Source of the DNA: Onchidella celtica
Taxonomy: Eukaryota; Mollusca; Gastropoda; Systellommatophora; Onchidiidae
Direction: 5' to 3'
Assembly: GCA_963931925.1 (NCBI GenBank)
Contig: OZ007579.1
Location: 42,153,197 to 42,217,196, forward strand
DNA length: 64,000 bases
Positions 11,160 to 21,535 of this stretch are shown piece after piece. Under the pieces are notes generated by a model. The model was given only the letters and a program-made list of their open reading frames with translations, was not told the DNA's origin and did no database searches. The position numbers were made by a program, and so were the translations under genes. The stretch's first letter is position 1; each line of letters starts with the position of its first letter.

Positions 11160-11280
11160 TGCACTGAGACGAATCTGTTTTGTGTGTCCGTTTTAACTCA
11201 GGCTTGATTCAATTAGCCAGACAGACTTATTTCAGTGGCACTAGTCAGCCAGGTAATGTTAAACTTCATAGTCCACAAAA
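11160..11280 (+). repeat. Dispersed family A copy (diverged)
   Basis: CACTGAGACGAATCTGTTTT, TTTAACTCAGGCTTG, CAGACAGACTTATTTCAGTG and the trailing CATAGTCCACA follow family A order. Diverged and truncated. Confidence 0.45.
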
Positions 11281-12036
11281 CCGTGACGAAAGTCTTCATC
11301 AAAGCACTGAACCAGTTGAAGAGCGAGTGAGTACAAAGATGGGACATTTGATTTGCGGAGAGAACTGACTGGTTCAAAGAAGACTGTATAATTATTTTGT
11401 ACGGCAACATGTAGTTTGGGCAGAGAAGTTGGGGTTGATCTGTTCCGACAGACAGACAAGATAGATTAAAAAAAAAACCGAACTATTTGATTGCACTTTT
11501 CTTAGAATGTCGTGATACGGGGATAGAGACTAGAATAAACTAGCAAAAAAGACAGAAGTAGAGATGGAAGGACAGAAAAAAATAAAAAAAATAAAAAAAT
11601 AAAGGTAAGATATAAAAGAAAACAAGAAAAAAAAAGGAAAGAGAGAATGAAAGAATGAAAAAGGAAAGACAGAAAGAAAAACTAAGAAACAGATGTTACA
11701 TTACACACTTCTCGTCAACCCCAAACGGTCGGGTAGACAGCCAGAAAGAACATTTAAAAAACGGAGAAAAAGATATCACCTTGGAACCTTCGCAATCTAT
11801 CCTGATATTTCGAAAGACAGACAAGGCAGAATTAAGAACGGAAAAGATAAAAATCAAAGACACACCCGCTGCGATCCTTCTCGGCCACTCCTCCCAACTC
11901 GTCTGTCTGTTCGGTCCAACTAATGTTGTAGCTGGATAAATTATTATCTTTGCTATTAATTGTTTTCTGTTTGTTTTCCTTATGCCCATCTTTTAAATAA
12001 AACTGTATGTAGAATTTGGCCCATCATGATAGAAAA
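11281..12036. other. No gene seen; A-rich low complexity in part
   Basis: 11560-11690 is A/G-rich simple sequence. Overlapping short frames at 11655-11939 have no recognisable family or splice context, so I do not call a gene. Confidence 0.4.
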
Positions 12037-12303
12037 CGTTGAGCATGTTAATGATACCGTGGCAGTTGGAAATCGTAAAGAGCAGGCCGAACAGGCCGCT
12101 GCCCGGTCAAAATTAAATAATCTACTCCCTCCTCCCATGACCCCCCGCCCCCCCCCCCCAAAAAAAAGGCCGATCGGCCCTGCACTGTGGCGACGACGTG
12201 TCTGCTCCAGTTGTAACTGGGCTGCAATGACACTAGTCTAAGGCAAAGTTCCCAAATGAGATTAGAGAAGTATACTAATGTATACTAATACAAATACAAA
12301 TTA
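12037..12303 (+). mobile_element. SINE-1 family, 5'-truncated copy
   Basis: Contains the SINE body from TGGCAGTTGGAAATCGTAAA and GAGCAGGCCGAACAGGCCGC through a C-run, GCACTGTGGCGACGACGTG, CAGTTGTAACTGGGCTGCAA and an ACTAATACAAATACAAA tail. The tRNA-like head is absent, as expected from incomplete reverse transcription. It supports tail-first retroposition of the family. Confidence 0.8.
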
Positions 12304-12561
12304 TTTTCTCAATTTGGATTTGTAATCAGGCACCGGTCCCATAACAACAGCCAATCCTCATTAGTCTTTTTTTTTCCAAGCCACCAGATGGATGATGTAA
12401 GAAAGGTGGGCGAGAAACAGCCAGGCGTCTGGAGTATGTAGATGGATTGATAACAGAGTGATGTTCTGGAAAGGTCGGGTTATGTGTGTATGAATGAAAG
12501 GGATTGGCTGTTAAAATGTCGGACAAAGATTGCTAAGCAGAAAGGTGGGTTGTGAGTATGC

Positions 12562-12844
<283 letters not shown>

Positions 12845-12919
12845 CGCCTCTTGACATTCTTTCGAGCACATGTTATTTTCGGAGTGGTATGTAGATAGCT
12901 TATTGTTATTACAGTTTTT

Positions 12920-13440
12920 CATTCTTTTTATCTTTTGTCTCTCTCACACAATCTCTCTTTCCCCATTTCCTCCCCCCGGCTCTTCTCTTTCTAAACTAAT
13001 TGTAACTAATTCTATTTCTATCTCTCCCCCCCCTCCCCCTCTTTCTGTCTTTCTCTCTCTCCCACTTTCTGTTTCGACCCTCGCCTCTCTCTCTCTGTGT
13101 GTGTCTGCCTGTTTGTCTCTGTCTCTCTGTATTTATCTATCTCACTATCATTTTTCGTATAGCCTTCTCATATATATATTTTTTTACACCTCCATCTTTC
13201 CCTTCCTTTTCATCTTTCTGCTCTTCTCCCTATCTCTGTTTTCCCATTTCGTCTTTCACGAAAGCGTTTCTACTGGCTGGTTTATCACACTTTCTCACCC
13301 AGAGTTATCTAGTATTTTGTGGATGGAAACCAGTAACTGTCATTATTTCATATTTCTGTCTTATTTTTTTCCCCGGCCGAGTTTTCTTCCTCGATTTTGC
13401 TCCTGTGTATTTTCATATGTGTGGTCAGTGCTTTTAAGCG
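12920..13440. other. Pyrimidine-rich low-complexity tract
   Basis: C/T-rich DNA with short CTCT and TGTG runs. The long plus frame 12870-13454 is a serine/leucine/phenylalanine-rich artefact of that composition rather than a gene. Confidence 0.6.
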
Positions 13441-13555
13441 GATGTGAATGTTGAACAATGAACAAAGAAATAGAGAAGAAACCAGAAACAGCAAAAAAGT
13501 GGTTTATTAGAAGAATATTGAGAATATGGATGGAGAAAAAAATCAAATGAGTCAG

Positions 13556-13857
13556 TCTTGAGAGACTCTAATCTGAAAAGACCATTAATTAAAACAATAA
13601 GACAGAGGCAACTGAAATTTCGAGGGCATATTTGTCGTCTCAGGAGCCTCGAATATCTAGCAGCCACAGGGAACATCGAATGCAGGAAAAGCAGGGGTAG
13701 GCAGAGAAAAACTTCCACTGAAAGTCTTAATTCGTGGACAACAAATATACGTCACAAGAATTCCTTCTTGAGGTTGGCTGATGACAGATCTGAGTGGAGA
13801 GCCATAATCGCCAATGTCTGTTCCAGACAGGGCAACTGATGATGATGATGATCAACT
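13556..13857 (+). mobile_element. 5'-truncated RTE LINE tail (C-terminus and 3' end)
   Basis: The frame 13558-13839 (93 codons) reads QLKFRGHICRL, then GRQRKTSTESLNSW, FLRLADDRSEW and VCSRQGN before a stop. It is followed at once by ATGATGATGATGATC. This is the typical C-terminus and short TGA-repeat tail of RTE-clade LINEs. Everything upstream (EN, RT core) is missing. A second diverged copy of the same tail lies on the minus strand at 36028-36290. The insertion is dead on arrival, as most RTE copies are. Confidence 0.75.
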
Positions 13858-14470
13858 TAATCCAATGACATGTCAACCCTTCTATTGAAATTAAAAAAAA
13901 AAGAACAAAAAACAACAACGGGGAAACAGATTTAAGCGGTTGAGATTTTATTCATTTATTGTTAGCCTAACTTTAATCTATTGTAAAGAAGAGCTACTCA
14001 TTATACAGAAAAGAGTATACAGTATTGATGTAATGAGCCCAAAACCTCTTGTCTGCCACAGACTCACTGTGCTGTAAGCGGAGTCAAAACCTTAATAACC
14101 CTCGAGGAAGGAGTTGTACGATGGTTTAGAACACCGCTATACAATTTGAAAAACACCATCTTCTGAGCTTCTTGCACAATCTTTGTTTACTGGACTAACA
14201 TAAAAATGATCCGCCCGCAGGGTCGACGCCTTCTCATTTTTTTGGGGTCGAAATGTGAAGAATGTGTTTGTTTGTGTGAAGGGACATTGACTGAATTTTT
14301 CAAACAGCCAAATAACTTATTATGTAAGGCTGGGATTGTTACTTTTTATACTACTCGCTGTTTTCATGTCCCTCGGGTGTTTTGGTACGACTTTTAGTTC
14401 ACTCTGAATGGATCCATTCTTTTCTGTTGTCATTGTTTACTCTGATTGTTGTCTGCCTTCTGTAGCCCCG
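13858..14470. other. No gene seen
   Basis: AT-rich spacer; a 63-codon plus frame near 14206 has no support. Confidence 0.4.
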
Positions 14471-14471
14471 G

Positions 14472-14651
14472 CAGTGGCGGATCTACAATGAAACCAGAGA
14501 AGTTTAAGCTTCAGGGTCCCTAATCCCGTAGGGGTCCTGAAGAAATTTTTGTAACGAGCGAATTTTGGATGCTGCCCTATTGTCGCTGGTTACAAAAGGG
14601 ATCCCGTGACAGTTCAAGCTTCAGGGTCACCAAAATTTACCCCCGCCTCTG
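14472..14651. mobile_element. Possible small hAT-like MITE
   Basis: Starts CAGTGGCGGATC and ends CCGCCTCTG, giving a 9-base terminus with one mismatch. An inner direct repeat, AAGCTTCAGGGTCCC / AAGCTTCAGGGTCAC, is also present. No 8-bp target duplication is visible, so the call is tentative. Confidence 0.4.
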
Positions 14652-14682
14652 GCTCTTTCTACGAAGATCTCCTGTAAGTCTC

Positions 14683-14842
14683 GCCCTCCCAAGTGTTCTA
14701 ATTCTTTGTTTTGTTTTGTTAGCTTTTGACGAGACAAAGAAAGTTAGGATTTCATGATTTAGCCCTGCTAGCTGATCTGATGTCTGGCAACAATGCTCTT
14801 CATTGTGTGTGAAGGCCAGGAACGTGTTCATGACCACCTGTC
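14683..14842 (+). repeat. Dispersed repeat family F, copy 2
   Basis: Aligns with 7984-8142 across its length, including GCTGATCTGATGTCTGGCAA and GACCACCTGT. Confidence 0.65.
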
Positions 14843-14924
14843 ACATGTGTGTCTGTATGTCTGTATGTCTGTGGTGGTATTGGACTATAGTATTGCTGTT
14901 TGTAGCTTTCTCCTTTTGTCATCA

Positions 14925-15118
14925 GGCTGGTGACACACTGAATCAAGCCTGTCTTGCATCTGTTTTATTTCAGTGCCCCAGGTCTCTCTTTCCACCAACT
15001 GACTCAAGACAGTTTTGACACGCCCAAACTAGTGAGACCGTCTTATTTCAGTCTCGCCAAAGCGACAGGTCCCGTTGAACGCCAGCGTCCTCACTTAACG
15101 TTAAAACCGAGACAAAGC
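14925..15118 (+). repeat. Dispersed family A copy (well preserved)
   Basis: Carries GGCTGGTGACACACTGAATC at its start, CCACCAACTGACTCAAGACA, CGCCCAAACTAGTGAGACCG and the closing TTAAAACCGAGACAAAG. With the copies at 1, 1181 and 42695 it defines a family of about 190-200 bp without a recognisable tRNA head or terminal inverted repeat. Confidence 0.65.
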
Positions 15119-15134
15119 TATTGACTCGTGCCCA

Positions 15135-15480
15135 CCAGTTTTATTGATTAAGTGTGCACCAGTATTATTGACCCAGCGCCCACCAGTATTATTGACACAG
15201 TGCACACCAGTTTTATTGACTCAGTGTGCATCAGTATTTTGACCCAGTACACACCAGTATTATTGACCCAATGTGCACCAGTATTATTGACTCAGTACAC
15301 ACTGGTATTAATGACTCAGTACACACCAGTATTATTGACCCAGTGCACACCAGTACTATTGACCCAATGCACACCAATTTAATTGACCCAGTGACACACC
15401 AGTATTATTGACCCAGTGCACACCAGTATTACTGACCCAGTGCACACCAACACTATCGACTCACTGCACACCAGTATTAG
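15135..15480. repeat. 24-bp minisatellite (CAGTATTATTGACCCAGTGCACAC)
   Basis: About 14 imperfect copies of a unit built from CAGTATTATTGACC and CAGTGCACAC. Its 24-base length keeps frames open (PVLLTQCT-like repeats), which is not coding evidence. It begins directly after a family A copy and ends about 20 bp before the 3' end of the LINE at 15508. Confidence 0.85.
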
Positions 15481-15644
15481 TCGCCTAACACACCGTCTAT
15501 GAAGTAATAATAGTTCGTCCATCAGGTATGATGATGACCTTAACAACACCAGAGGAATAAAGAACAGAAATTGTTGAGAATTTCAACACATGGACAATAA
15601 AGAGAACTAAAGGACACAGAGGACAGAATGGAAAGACTGTTCTT

Positions 15645-17795
15645 TCATGACTTATGGCTTCTCATGTGACTGGTAAATCCTATTTTTGCCCTGCAGACCC
15701 TTCCGCATAAATGACAAGAGTGCTCCGTTGGTTCAGTACCACTGGGCCTTTTCTTGCGCCGTTCTCTTTTTTTGATAGCCTGCTGGACTATGTCAGCTTC
15801 CCATGCTTTGCTGCCTCTGGTAAGGGCCGCCCTCCAATTTGCACGATCAAGCGAGAGCTTTTCCCACTCACTCACATCAATGGCAAAGGCCTTCAGTGAT
15901 TGCTGGAGAGTGTCTTTGTAACGTCTCTTTGGGGCCCCAACATTCCTCGTTCCATTGGAGAGCTCAGAGAAGAAGATTTGCTTAGGGAGTCTGGAGTCGG
16001 GCATTCTGACAACATGTCCTGCCCAACGTAGCTGAATTTTTTTCAGGTGGCAGAAGATGCTCAATTCCTTGGCACGATTGAGGACCTCAGTGTCTGGAAT
16101 TTTATCCTGCCATTTGATCCTTAGGATCTTTCTAAGGCAGGCCAGATGAAAGTGATTTAGCTTTCTGGCATGCGATTGGTACACTGTCCAGGTTTCAGCC
16201 CCATAGAGTAGGGTGGGAAGGACCACAGCATTGTACACTTTCAGCTTAGTGTCTGTGCGAATGCCGGCAACATCCCATACTCTCTTTCGAAGCCTGCCAA
16301 ATGCAGAGCTGGCTTTGCTGATTCTTGAGAGAATTTCAGTATCAACACGAGCCGCGGAAGACAGTGTACGGCCAAGATAGCTGAAGTTCTCCGACACCTT
16401 CAGAAGACTGTCATGGACTTTGATATTTGGAGTCACAGGATACTTGTCGTCTGGAGTAGACTGATGGAGCACTTCCGTCTTCTTTGTGCTTATTGTGAGG
16501 CCAAAGTTGTCACAGGCACTAGAGAACTTATCAACACACTTTTGCATGCTATCCTCATCGTGTGCCAGAAGTGCACAATCATCAGCAAATAGTAGGTCAC
16601 AGACTTGAGTACTTTTGGTTTTGGTTTTTGCCTGAAGTCTCCTGAGGTTGAATAGACTGCCATCAGTTCGGTACTTGATGCTTACCCCTTGAGGAGGAGA
16701 GCTAAAGGCTTCTTGTAGCATTGCAGAGAACATGATGCTGAACAGAGTTGAGGCTAAGACACAACCCTGTTTTACCCCATTTGTGACAGCAAAGGGCTCT
16801 GAAACACTGCCGTTGCTTTTGACTGCAGCTTGCATGCCATCATGAAACTGGCGCACTATTGTGATGAATTCGGGTGGACACCCAAACTTCGCCAAGATTT
16901 TCCAGAGGCCTTCACGACACACTGTGTCAAATGCTTTTGTGAGGTCAACAAATGTGATATACAGCGCTTTATTTTGTTCCATGCATTTTTCCTGAATCTG
17001 TCTGGCAGCAAAAATCATATCCGCCGTTCCCCTCTCTTTACGAAAGCCACATTGGCTCTCGGGAAGCAAGTCATTTGACGAGAGGTGATCAAGAAGGCGA
17101 TTCAGAAGCATTCTTGCCAATATTTTGCCAGCAATTGAAAGTAGAGAGATTCCCCGATGGTTGTCACAGACTTGGCTGTCCCCTTTGTTTTTGTACAGAT
17201 GGATGATTGAAGCATCTTTGAAGTCCTGTGGCAGCTTCCCTGCTTTCAACATATGATTGAACAACTCGGTCAACCTTTCAATAAGCTTTTCTCCACCGAA
17301 GGCATACACCTCAGCAGGAATTGAATCCACGCCTGGTGATTTGTTAAAGGACATCTGATTTGTGGCAGTTCGGGTCTCATTTGCTATGAATGGCTTGGCA
17401 AGAGCTGCATTAATAGGAGTCTGAGGGAGGCGGTCAATGGACTCAGTATTTATATTTGATGGCCGATTTAGCACACCTCCGAAATGTTCTGCCCAACGCT
17501 GAATTATGGCATTCAATTCAACAATGCGTGTTGAACCATCCGACGCAAGAAGTGGCGTAGTGCCAGAGCGGGATGGTCCAAACACAGCTCGGAGGCTCTC
17601 AAAGAACTTTCTAGTGTTGTTTGTGTCGGCATATTTCTGAGTTTCTCTTACTCGCTCCTCAAGCCAGTCATTTTTCATTTTCCTCAGCTTCTTCTGGAGT
17701 ACACCCTTACATGCACGCAGTGCATCAGCTTTTGCTGTGGAAGAGGGGTCACTGCAGTGAGCTTGGATGAGGCTATTTTTTTCTTTGATGAGCAC
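15645..17795 (-). CDS. LINE reverse transcriptase with C-terminal C2H2 finger (copy 1)
   Basis: An unbroken 716-codon frame encodes the RT half of a non-LTR retrotransposon polyprotein, which would copy the element RNA at a nicked target. RT hallmarks are visible in order: LYKNKGD with HRGISLLSIAGKI, QCGFRKERGTADM, FVDLTKAFDTV, GVKQGCVLAS, and the catalytic LLFADDCALLA near residue 395. A thumb and C-terminal domain follow (LYGAETWTVY, RWAGHVVRMPDSRLPKQ, RRYKDTL). A single zinc finger, CHLCGRVCRAKIGFTSHMRSH, closes the protein in about 21 residues. The N-terminal half of the polyprotein is out of frame because of the 515-bp deletion at 17815. Host promoters are not expected; expression would depend on the element's own leader. 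Confidence 0.9.
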   Translation of the reverse strand: MLIKEKNSLIQAHCSDPSSTAKADALRACKGVLQKKLRKMKNDWLEERVRETQKYADTNNTRKFFESLRAVFGPSRSGTTPLLASDGSTRIVELNAIIQRWAEHFGGVLNRPSNINTESIDRLPQTPINAALAKPFIANETRTATNQMSFNKSPGVDSIPAEVYAFGGEKLIERLTELFNHMLKAGKLPQDFKDASIIHLYKNKGDSQVCDNHRGISLLSIAGKILARMLLNRLLDHLSSNDLLPESQCGFRKERGTADMIFAARQIQEKCMEQNKALYITFVDLTKAFDTVCREGLWKILAKFGCPPEFITIVRQFHDGMQAAVKSNGSVSEPFAVTNGVKQGCVLASTLFSIMFSAMLQEAFSSPPQGVSIKYRTDGSLFNLRRLQAKTKTKSTQVCDLLFADDCALLAHDEDSMQKCVDKFSSACDNFGLTISTKKTEVLHQSTPDDKYPVTPNIKVHDSLLKVSENFSYLGRTLSSAARVDTEILSRISKASSAFGRLRKRVWDVAGIRTDTKLKVYNAVVLPTLLYGAETWTVYQSHARKLNHFHLACLRKILRIKWQDKIPDTEVLNRAKELSIFCHLKKIQLRWAGHVVRMPDSRLPKQIFFSELSNGTRNVGAPKRRYKDTLQQSLKAFAIDVSEWEKLSLDRANWRAALTRGSKAWEADIVQQAIKKRERRKKRPSGTEPTEHSCHLCGRVCRAKIGFTSHMRSHKS

Positions 17796-17814
17796 TTTGA
17801 TTTCATTATCATTA

Positions 17815-18357
17815 TCATTGAACCAGTCCTGGTGCTTGCGGACAGGAAAACTTGAAGTCCCCCAAGAGAATCAGCTTATCAGCTGCCGGGGCAGAGCATA
17901 TGACAGATTCTAGATCAGAATAGAACTTGTCTTTGGCTTCATCTGGGTTTGTAATGGTGGGCGCATATGCGCTAATGAGGGTGGCTGACTGGCTTTTCCC
18001 AACTGGGATCCTGAGTGTCATTAGCCTGTCATTTATTTCAATTGGCATGGACTGCAAGTTTCTGACAAGGTCATTTTTAATTGCAAACCCAACACCATGC
18101 TGTCTCGGTTCGACTGCACCCTTGCCTTTCCAGAAGAAGGTGTATCCACCACTGAGCTCTTTGAGTTGGCCACTATCAGGGAGTCTGGTCTCACTGAGTG
18201 CCACTATGTCCAGGTTGTACCTGCTGAGCCCAATGGCAATAAGTGCAGTGCGTCTTTCCGGGTTGTTTGAGTTGTCCTGTAGTGTGCGTATATTCCAGGC
18301 TCCTAGCCTGAGTAAGCTGAATTTCTTTTTGTTTCGACCGCAAAAAGGGATCCCCAC
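17815..18357 (-). pseudogene. LINE endonuclease fragment (copy 1), truncated by deletion
   Basis: The first part of an APE-type endonuclease: CGRNKKKFSLL, then LRLGAWNIRTLQDN, DIVALSETRLPDSG, GVGFAIKNDL, LISAYAP and ILLGDF. At that point the frame joins sequence from 515 bp further on and stops after a short out-of-frame tail. The histidine-containing C-terminal motif (GTDHRL in copy 2) is lost. The frame has no ATG before the first endonuclease motif; it is open from a stop in the leader, so the true start codon is unclear. Expected to be non-functional. Confidence 0.85.
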
Positions 18358-19277
18358 TGGTCGCGGTATACCAGTCAGGGTGATGTGAAGTGGGCTTTCT
18401 TTAGGGCACCTTTTCTAGCCCCTTCCTCAGTTGAGGTGAGCAGTGCTATCCTTAAATAAGGCTGCTCAGCTACTGTGGGTGCTGCCTCCCCACGCCTCCA
18501 CTTCAATCGACGATGAAGCGACCATAGCCCACAGCCACCAACGTGTAGGTCTGTGCTAACAGCTTCCAGTCTATCCAAACCTGCTGCCACCGCACTCGCC
18601 CATCGCCGTTGGAATTTTGAGAGGAAAGAAGACGAGACAAAGATGAAAGAAGACGAGGTGAGTGTTAAGACTGGCGCAAAGAATTTGTTTTTAGTGAGAA
18701 AGAGCTGCACAAACATCAGACTCACTCTCTCGCCTGGACACAACTTATACAAGTGGCAAGACAGGGTCAAGACGACTGGAAATGTATCCAGGTGCAGGAG
18801 GATGCCAGAGGGACAGTCATATTGCCTGACCGGCTGCCTGTAGGCTACTCCACAGCCTCGCAGTCCCAACTGTCTAGGGTGAAAGACCCAAACCAAAGAA
18901 CACCAATACTGGTGGATGCTCTGTGTCACGATATCCAGGCCAGAGTGACGGTATATTGCCATCTGCCCTATCAATCAACCACTGGCCTGCTGCCGCCAGC
19001 TTCGCAGCTGCGTCCGGGAAGTTTGCTCAATTCTTCGTCTGTGATTTAGGCAAACAAGCCTATGACCACACCGTTACCGGGGGCCAATATGAAGGACTCA
19101 AATACTGAGGGTCACATTGTGCCCTAGCATGTGGCCGTTGGGTTAGATGAAACCTCCTCCGCCCTGGCCGTTTGCACCGACAGGTGCACGCCCACTGATA
19201 CCATGCTAGCGTACCAGTTCATGAAACAGGTTGTACTGGATTACATGTTACCAGTAGCAGATTTTTCTGACCTGACC
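18358..19277 (-). promoter_or_regulatory. 5' region and leader of LINE copy 1
   Basis: About 920 bp upstream of the endonuclease. Its downstream ~200 bp (about 18414-18614) is homologous to the leader of the unrelated LINE at 23.9-27.9 kb. It carries GGATAG.ACTGGAAGC, GCAGCCTT..AAGGATAGCAC, CTAGAAAAGGTG and GCGGTCGAAA in the same order. A 199-codon frame (18375-18974, starting ATG) overlaps the endonuclease frame in another phase and is also open in copy 2. Most differences between the copies change its residues, so translation is unproven. Confidence 0.6.
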
Positions 19278-19285
19278 TGAAGTAA

Positions 19286-20206
19286 ACGTGCAGTTTTAAG
19301 CTAGGGTGGTTCATGACAGAATAAAGCTACAGAGGTAGCAAAATACTACCTGTTTAAAAAAAAAAATCAGCCGCACACCATTTCGTGGCACACGAGTCTT
19401 CCCTGCACTCTCTTTGCTGAGTTTTACCGCTATGTCATTCTCCTCAGAGATTTGGCTGACATACGCGAGGTTTTTGCATAAAAGTAACGCCAGCCAACGA
19501 TAAGATTGTCATCAAGCCAGGGGCCATTTACAAAGTGCATACCCTTAATTTTTGACAGTTTTTTTTACACCCTCCTCCTGATTCTCCCTTGTAAAGCTTT
19601 TCATAGGCTTGGTCTCAAGTCCCTCCTTCTGTCCTATCATTCTGCTGTGTTCTGTCTGTCTTCTTGCTTCTTCCGAGCACAGTACGGCCATCGTGTCCAC
19701 GTGACTTTCCCCAAACTCAAATTCAACCCCCCCCTCCCCCAACCCCGTGTACGAACATGGTTATTTGAATGCCAAATGTCCAAGGTAAAATTTGGGAGTT
19801 TCAAGACTGTAAGAAGCCTTTTGTATGAATTAATAAGATCTAACTGTTCTTTTAGAAGATGATCTTTTTTTTATATATAATTCAAAAGCTTAATTTTCTG
19901 GGGGAAAAAGTAAATAAAACTAAATCTCTTAATAGTTGAAGTGGGCACGCATGCTTCCCAGGACCCCCCCCCCCCCACCCATCTCTCCATCCATGCGTTT
20001 GGTGCCCTGGAGGCAACCACTTCCTCCCCTGCCACTTCGGGTTGGACAAGTGTCTACAAAAACGTCTGAGTAGGTTCCCATGTGCGTGTCAGTTAATATG
20101 TGTGCAGTTATGATAAAGTTGTATTGCCGAATTTCCAGTCTCTGCACTTTTAAAGTTTCATCTTATCTTATTTCACCTTGTCTAATCTTATCTACTTTGT
20201 GGATAG
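19286..20206. other. No gene seen; one pyrimidine-rich tract
   Basis: Spacer between LINE copy 1 and the candidate exon. 19517-19760 begins CAGGGGCCATTTACAAAG and is C-rich near its right side. A similar start, CAGGGGCCATCCATAAGATA, occurs at 54610, suggesting a further DNA-element terminus, but no matching far end was found. Confidence 0.35.
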
Positions 20207-20538
20207 CCCCTGGCACACAATTAGAGCTCTGTGTCCCGAAGGTTATGAAGTTACAGAGATATCAGTGTTACATCTTACCGAGAGAAACGATATTTTGATC
20301 TTCTTGCCAGCTGACGCCACCGAGTTTCAAGCTGATAGGGACAGGACACTGTGCCAATGTGTAGGGCAAATGGGTTTTGGTTGGGAGAAACCCGGAAAAA
20401 CATTGAATGAAGACTGTCTGTGGCTAAAATTCGTACATTTACGAAAAAGGAGAAGAGAGATATCTGAAAAATATGCGAAGCATCCGTCTATCGCAAATGG
20501 CAGCCAGCAGTCTGAGTTTTATCTGAATGTTAATGTAG
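20207..20538 (+). CDS. Candidate exon of an unrecognised host gene
   Basis: An open stretch of 110 complete codons is bounded by a pyrimidine-rich acceptor (…TTTGTGGATAG) and a donor (GTAG then GTATGT), with one unpaired base at each side. The peptide is not low-complexity. It includes CPEGYEVTEISVLHL, DILIFLPADATEFQ, DRTLCQCVGQMGFGWEK, CLWLKFVHLRKRRREISEKY and ANGSQQSEFYLNVNV, with four cysteines, a basic RKRRR cluster and hydrophobic strands. I do not recognise the family and found no partner exon in phase nearby. It differs from its AT-rich surroundings in composition. It could be a real exon, a fragment of an unrecognised transposon ORF, or chance. Confidence 0.35.
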
Positions 20539-21236
20539 GTATGTCTCCTTTGATCTACCAGTTGCATGTTGTCATTCGGAAAGTTTTTTGCTTTAAACAA
20601 TATCGTATAATTGATCTTATTCAGGAAAAAGTCGGGCAGACAGTACCTTTAATGTTGTTAAAAATAAAATTTAGCTACACGTAATTTTCTTGCCATTTAT
20701 TATTATTACCACTGGATCTATTATTGTCATTACTAAACTTCACCCTGAACCTTCGCACTATTTACTGAAAATAGACACTCCGATTATTATTATCATTATT
20801 ATTATTATTATTATTACTAAATACTATTATTATTATTAATTCTATTCAGTTCGACCATCAAAAAGAACCAAGCCGGGTACTTTCAGAGTAGTCTTTTTTC
20901 TTTTCCTTACCCAGTTAGGCTTCAGCTCAGGTTTCCCAGCATTCACCTCAAACAGGTTTCGATGTTCAATCCCTATGCTCTGGGTCTTCGCCAAATCATT
21001 ACGCAAAGGTAAACAGTCATTTTTTTTTTTTCACATTACAAGCAAGCATGGGCATGGGAACTTGCATCTGAGTGAAATGCTACGGACTTGCTACTGTTGT
21101 GTTAAAAATATGGGAAGAAGGAAGGACAAACTTACGGTTCATTGCTGTGTTTTTCTGCAATGGAACTGAAAGATTTGGATTATTTTTTTCAAAGATTTGT
21201 TACAAGATTGATTTTTGTAGTCATAAAGTTTTGTCC
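20539..21236. other. No gene seen; short ATT-rich microsatellite
   Basis: Contains (ATT)n-rich simple sequence at about 20785-20845. No exon supported. Confidence 0.45.
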
Positions 21237-21535
21237 CAATTATGGCGCCATTAGGCTATTTATAGATCAGTAGTGCTCAGGGGAAACGGGTGGAGGATCG
21301 GATTCTTAAATAAATGGAGAAGAAAATCCACAGCATCACAACGATTATGACGCCATTGAGCTATTTATAGGTTGGTAGTGCCTTGTGGAGAATCGGACTC
21401 TTAAATGAATTGCGAAGGAAATCCACAGACTCAAAACGATTACGACACCACATGGCTATTTATAGATCGGTTGTGCCTAGCGGAGAATCCGACTCTTAAA
21501 CAAATGGCTAAGGAAATCCACAGACTCACAGTGGT
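21237..21535. repeat. Three tandem ~100-bp units
   Basis: Units start at 21237, 21342 and 21438 (spacing 105 and 96). Each holds a CCATTAGGCTATTTATAGAT-like phrase, then GGAGAATCGGACTCTTAAAT and AAGGAAATCCACAGACTCA. Identity is about 80%. Non-coding. Confidence 0.75.

Larger units (their letters stand above)
15508..19277 (-). mobile_element. LINE copy 1 (RTE/BovB-like EN-RT with C2H2 tail), full ends, internal deletion
   Basis: Minus-strand LINE with a perfect 8-bp target duplication TGAAGTAA at 15500-15507 and 19278-19285. The 3' end is a short run of ATT units with no poly(A). It contains a ~900-bp 5' region, an endonuclease segment (17815-18357) and an RT segment (15645-17795). Compared with the near-identical copy at 57102-61402, it lacks 515 bp (equivalent to 58528-59042), which removes the second half of the endonuclease and shifts the frame. 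Divergence between the copies is only about 1-2% by eye, so the family was active recently. Clade assignment (RTE/BovB-like) rests on the short repeat tail and overall RT style and is not certain. Confidence 0.9.

Noticed and set aside
12870-13454. 194-codon plus frame, Ser/Leu/Phe-rich, seeming membrane protein
   Set aside because: The region is C/T low-complexity DNA, and the peptide composition mirrors the base composition.
15152-15411. Open frames with PVLLTQCT repeats
   Set aside because: Product of a 24-bp minisatellite.
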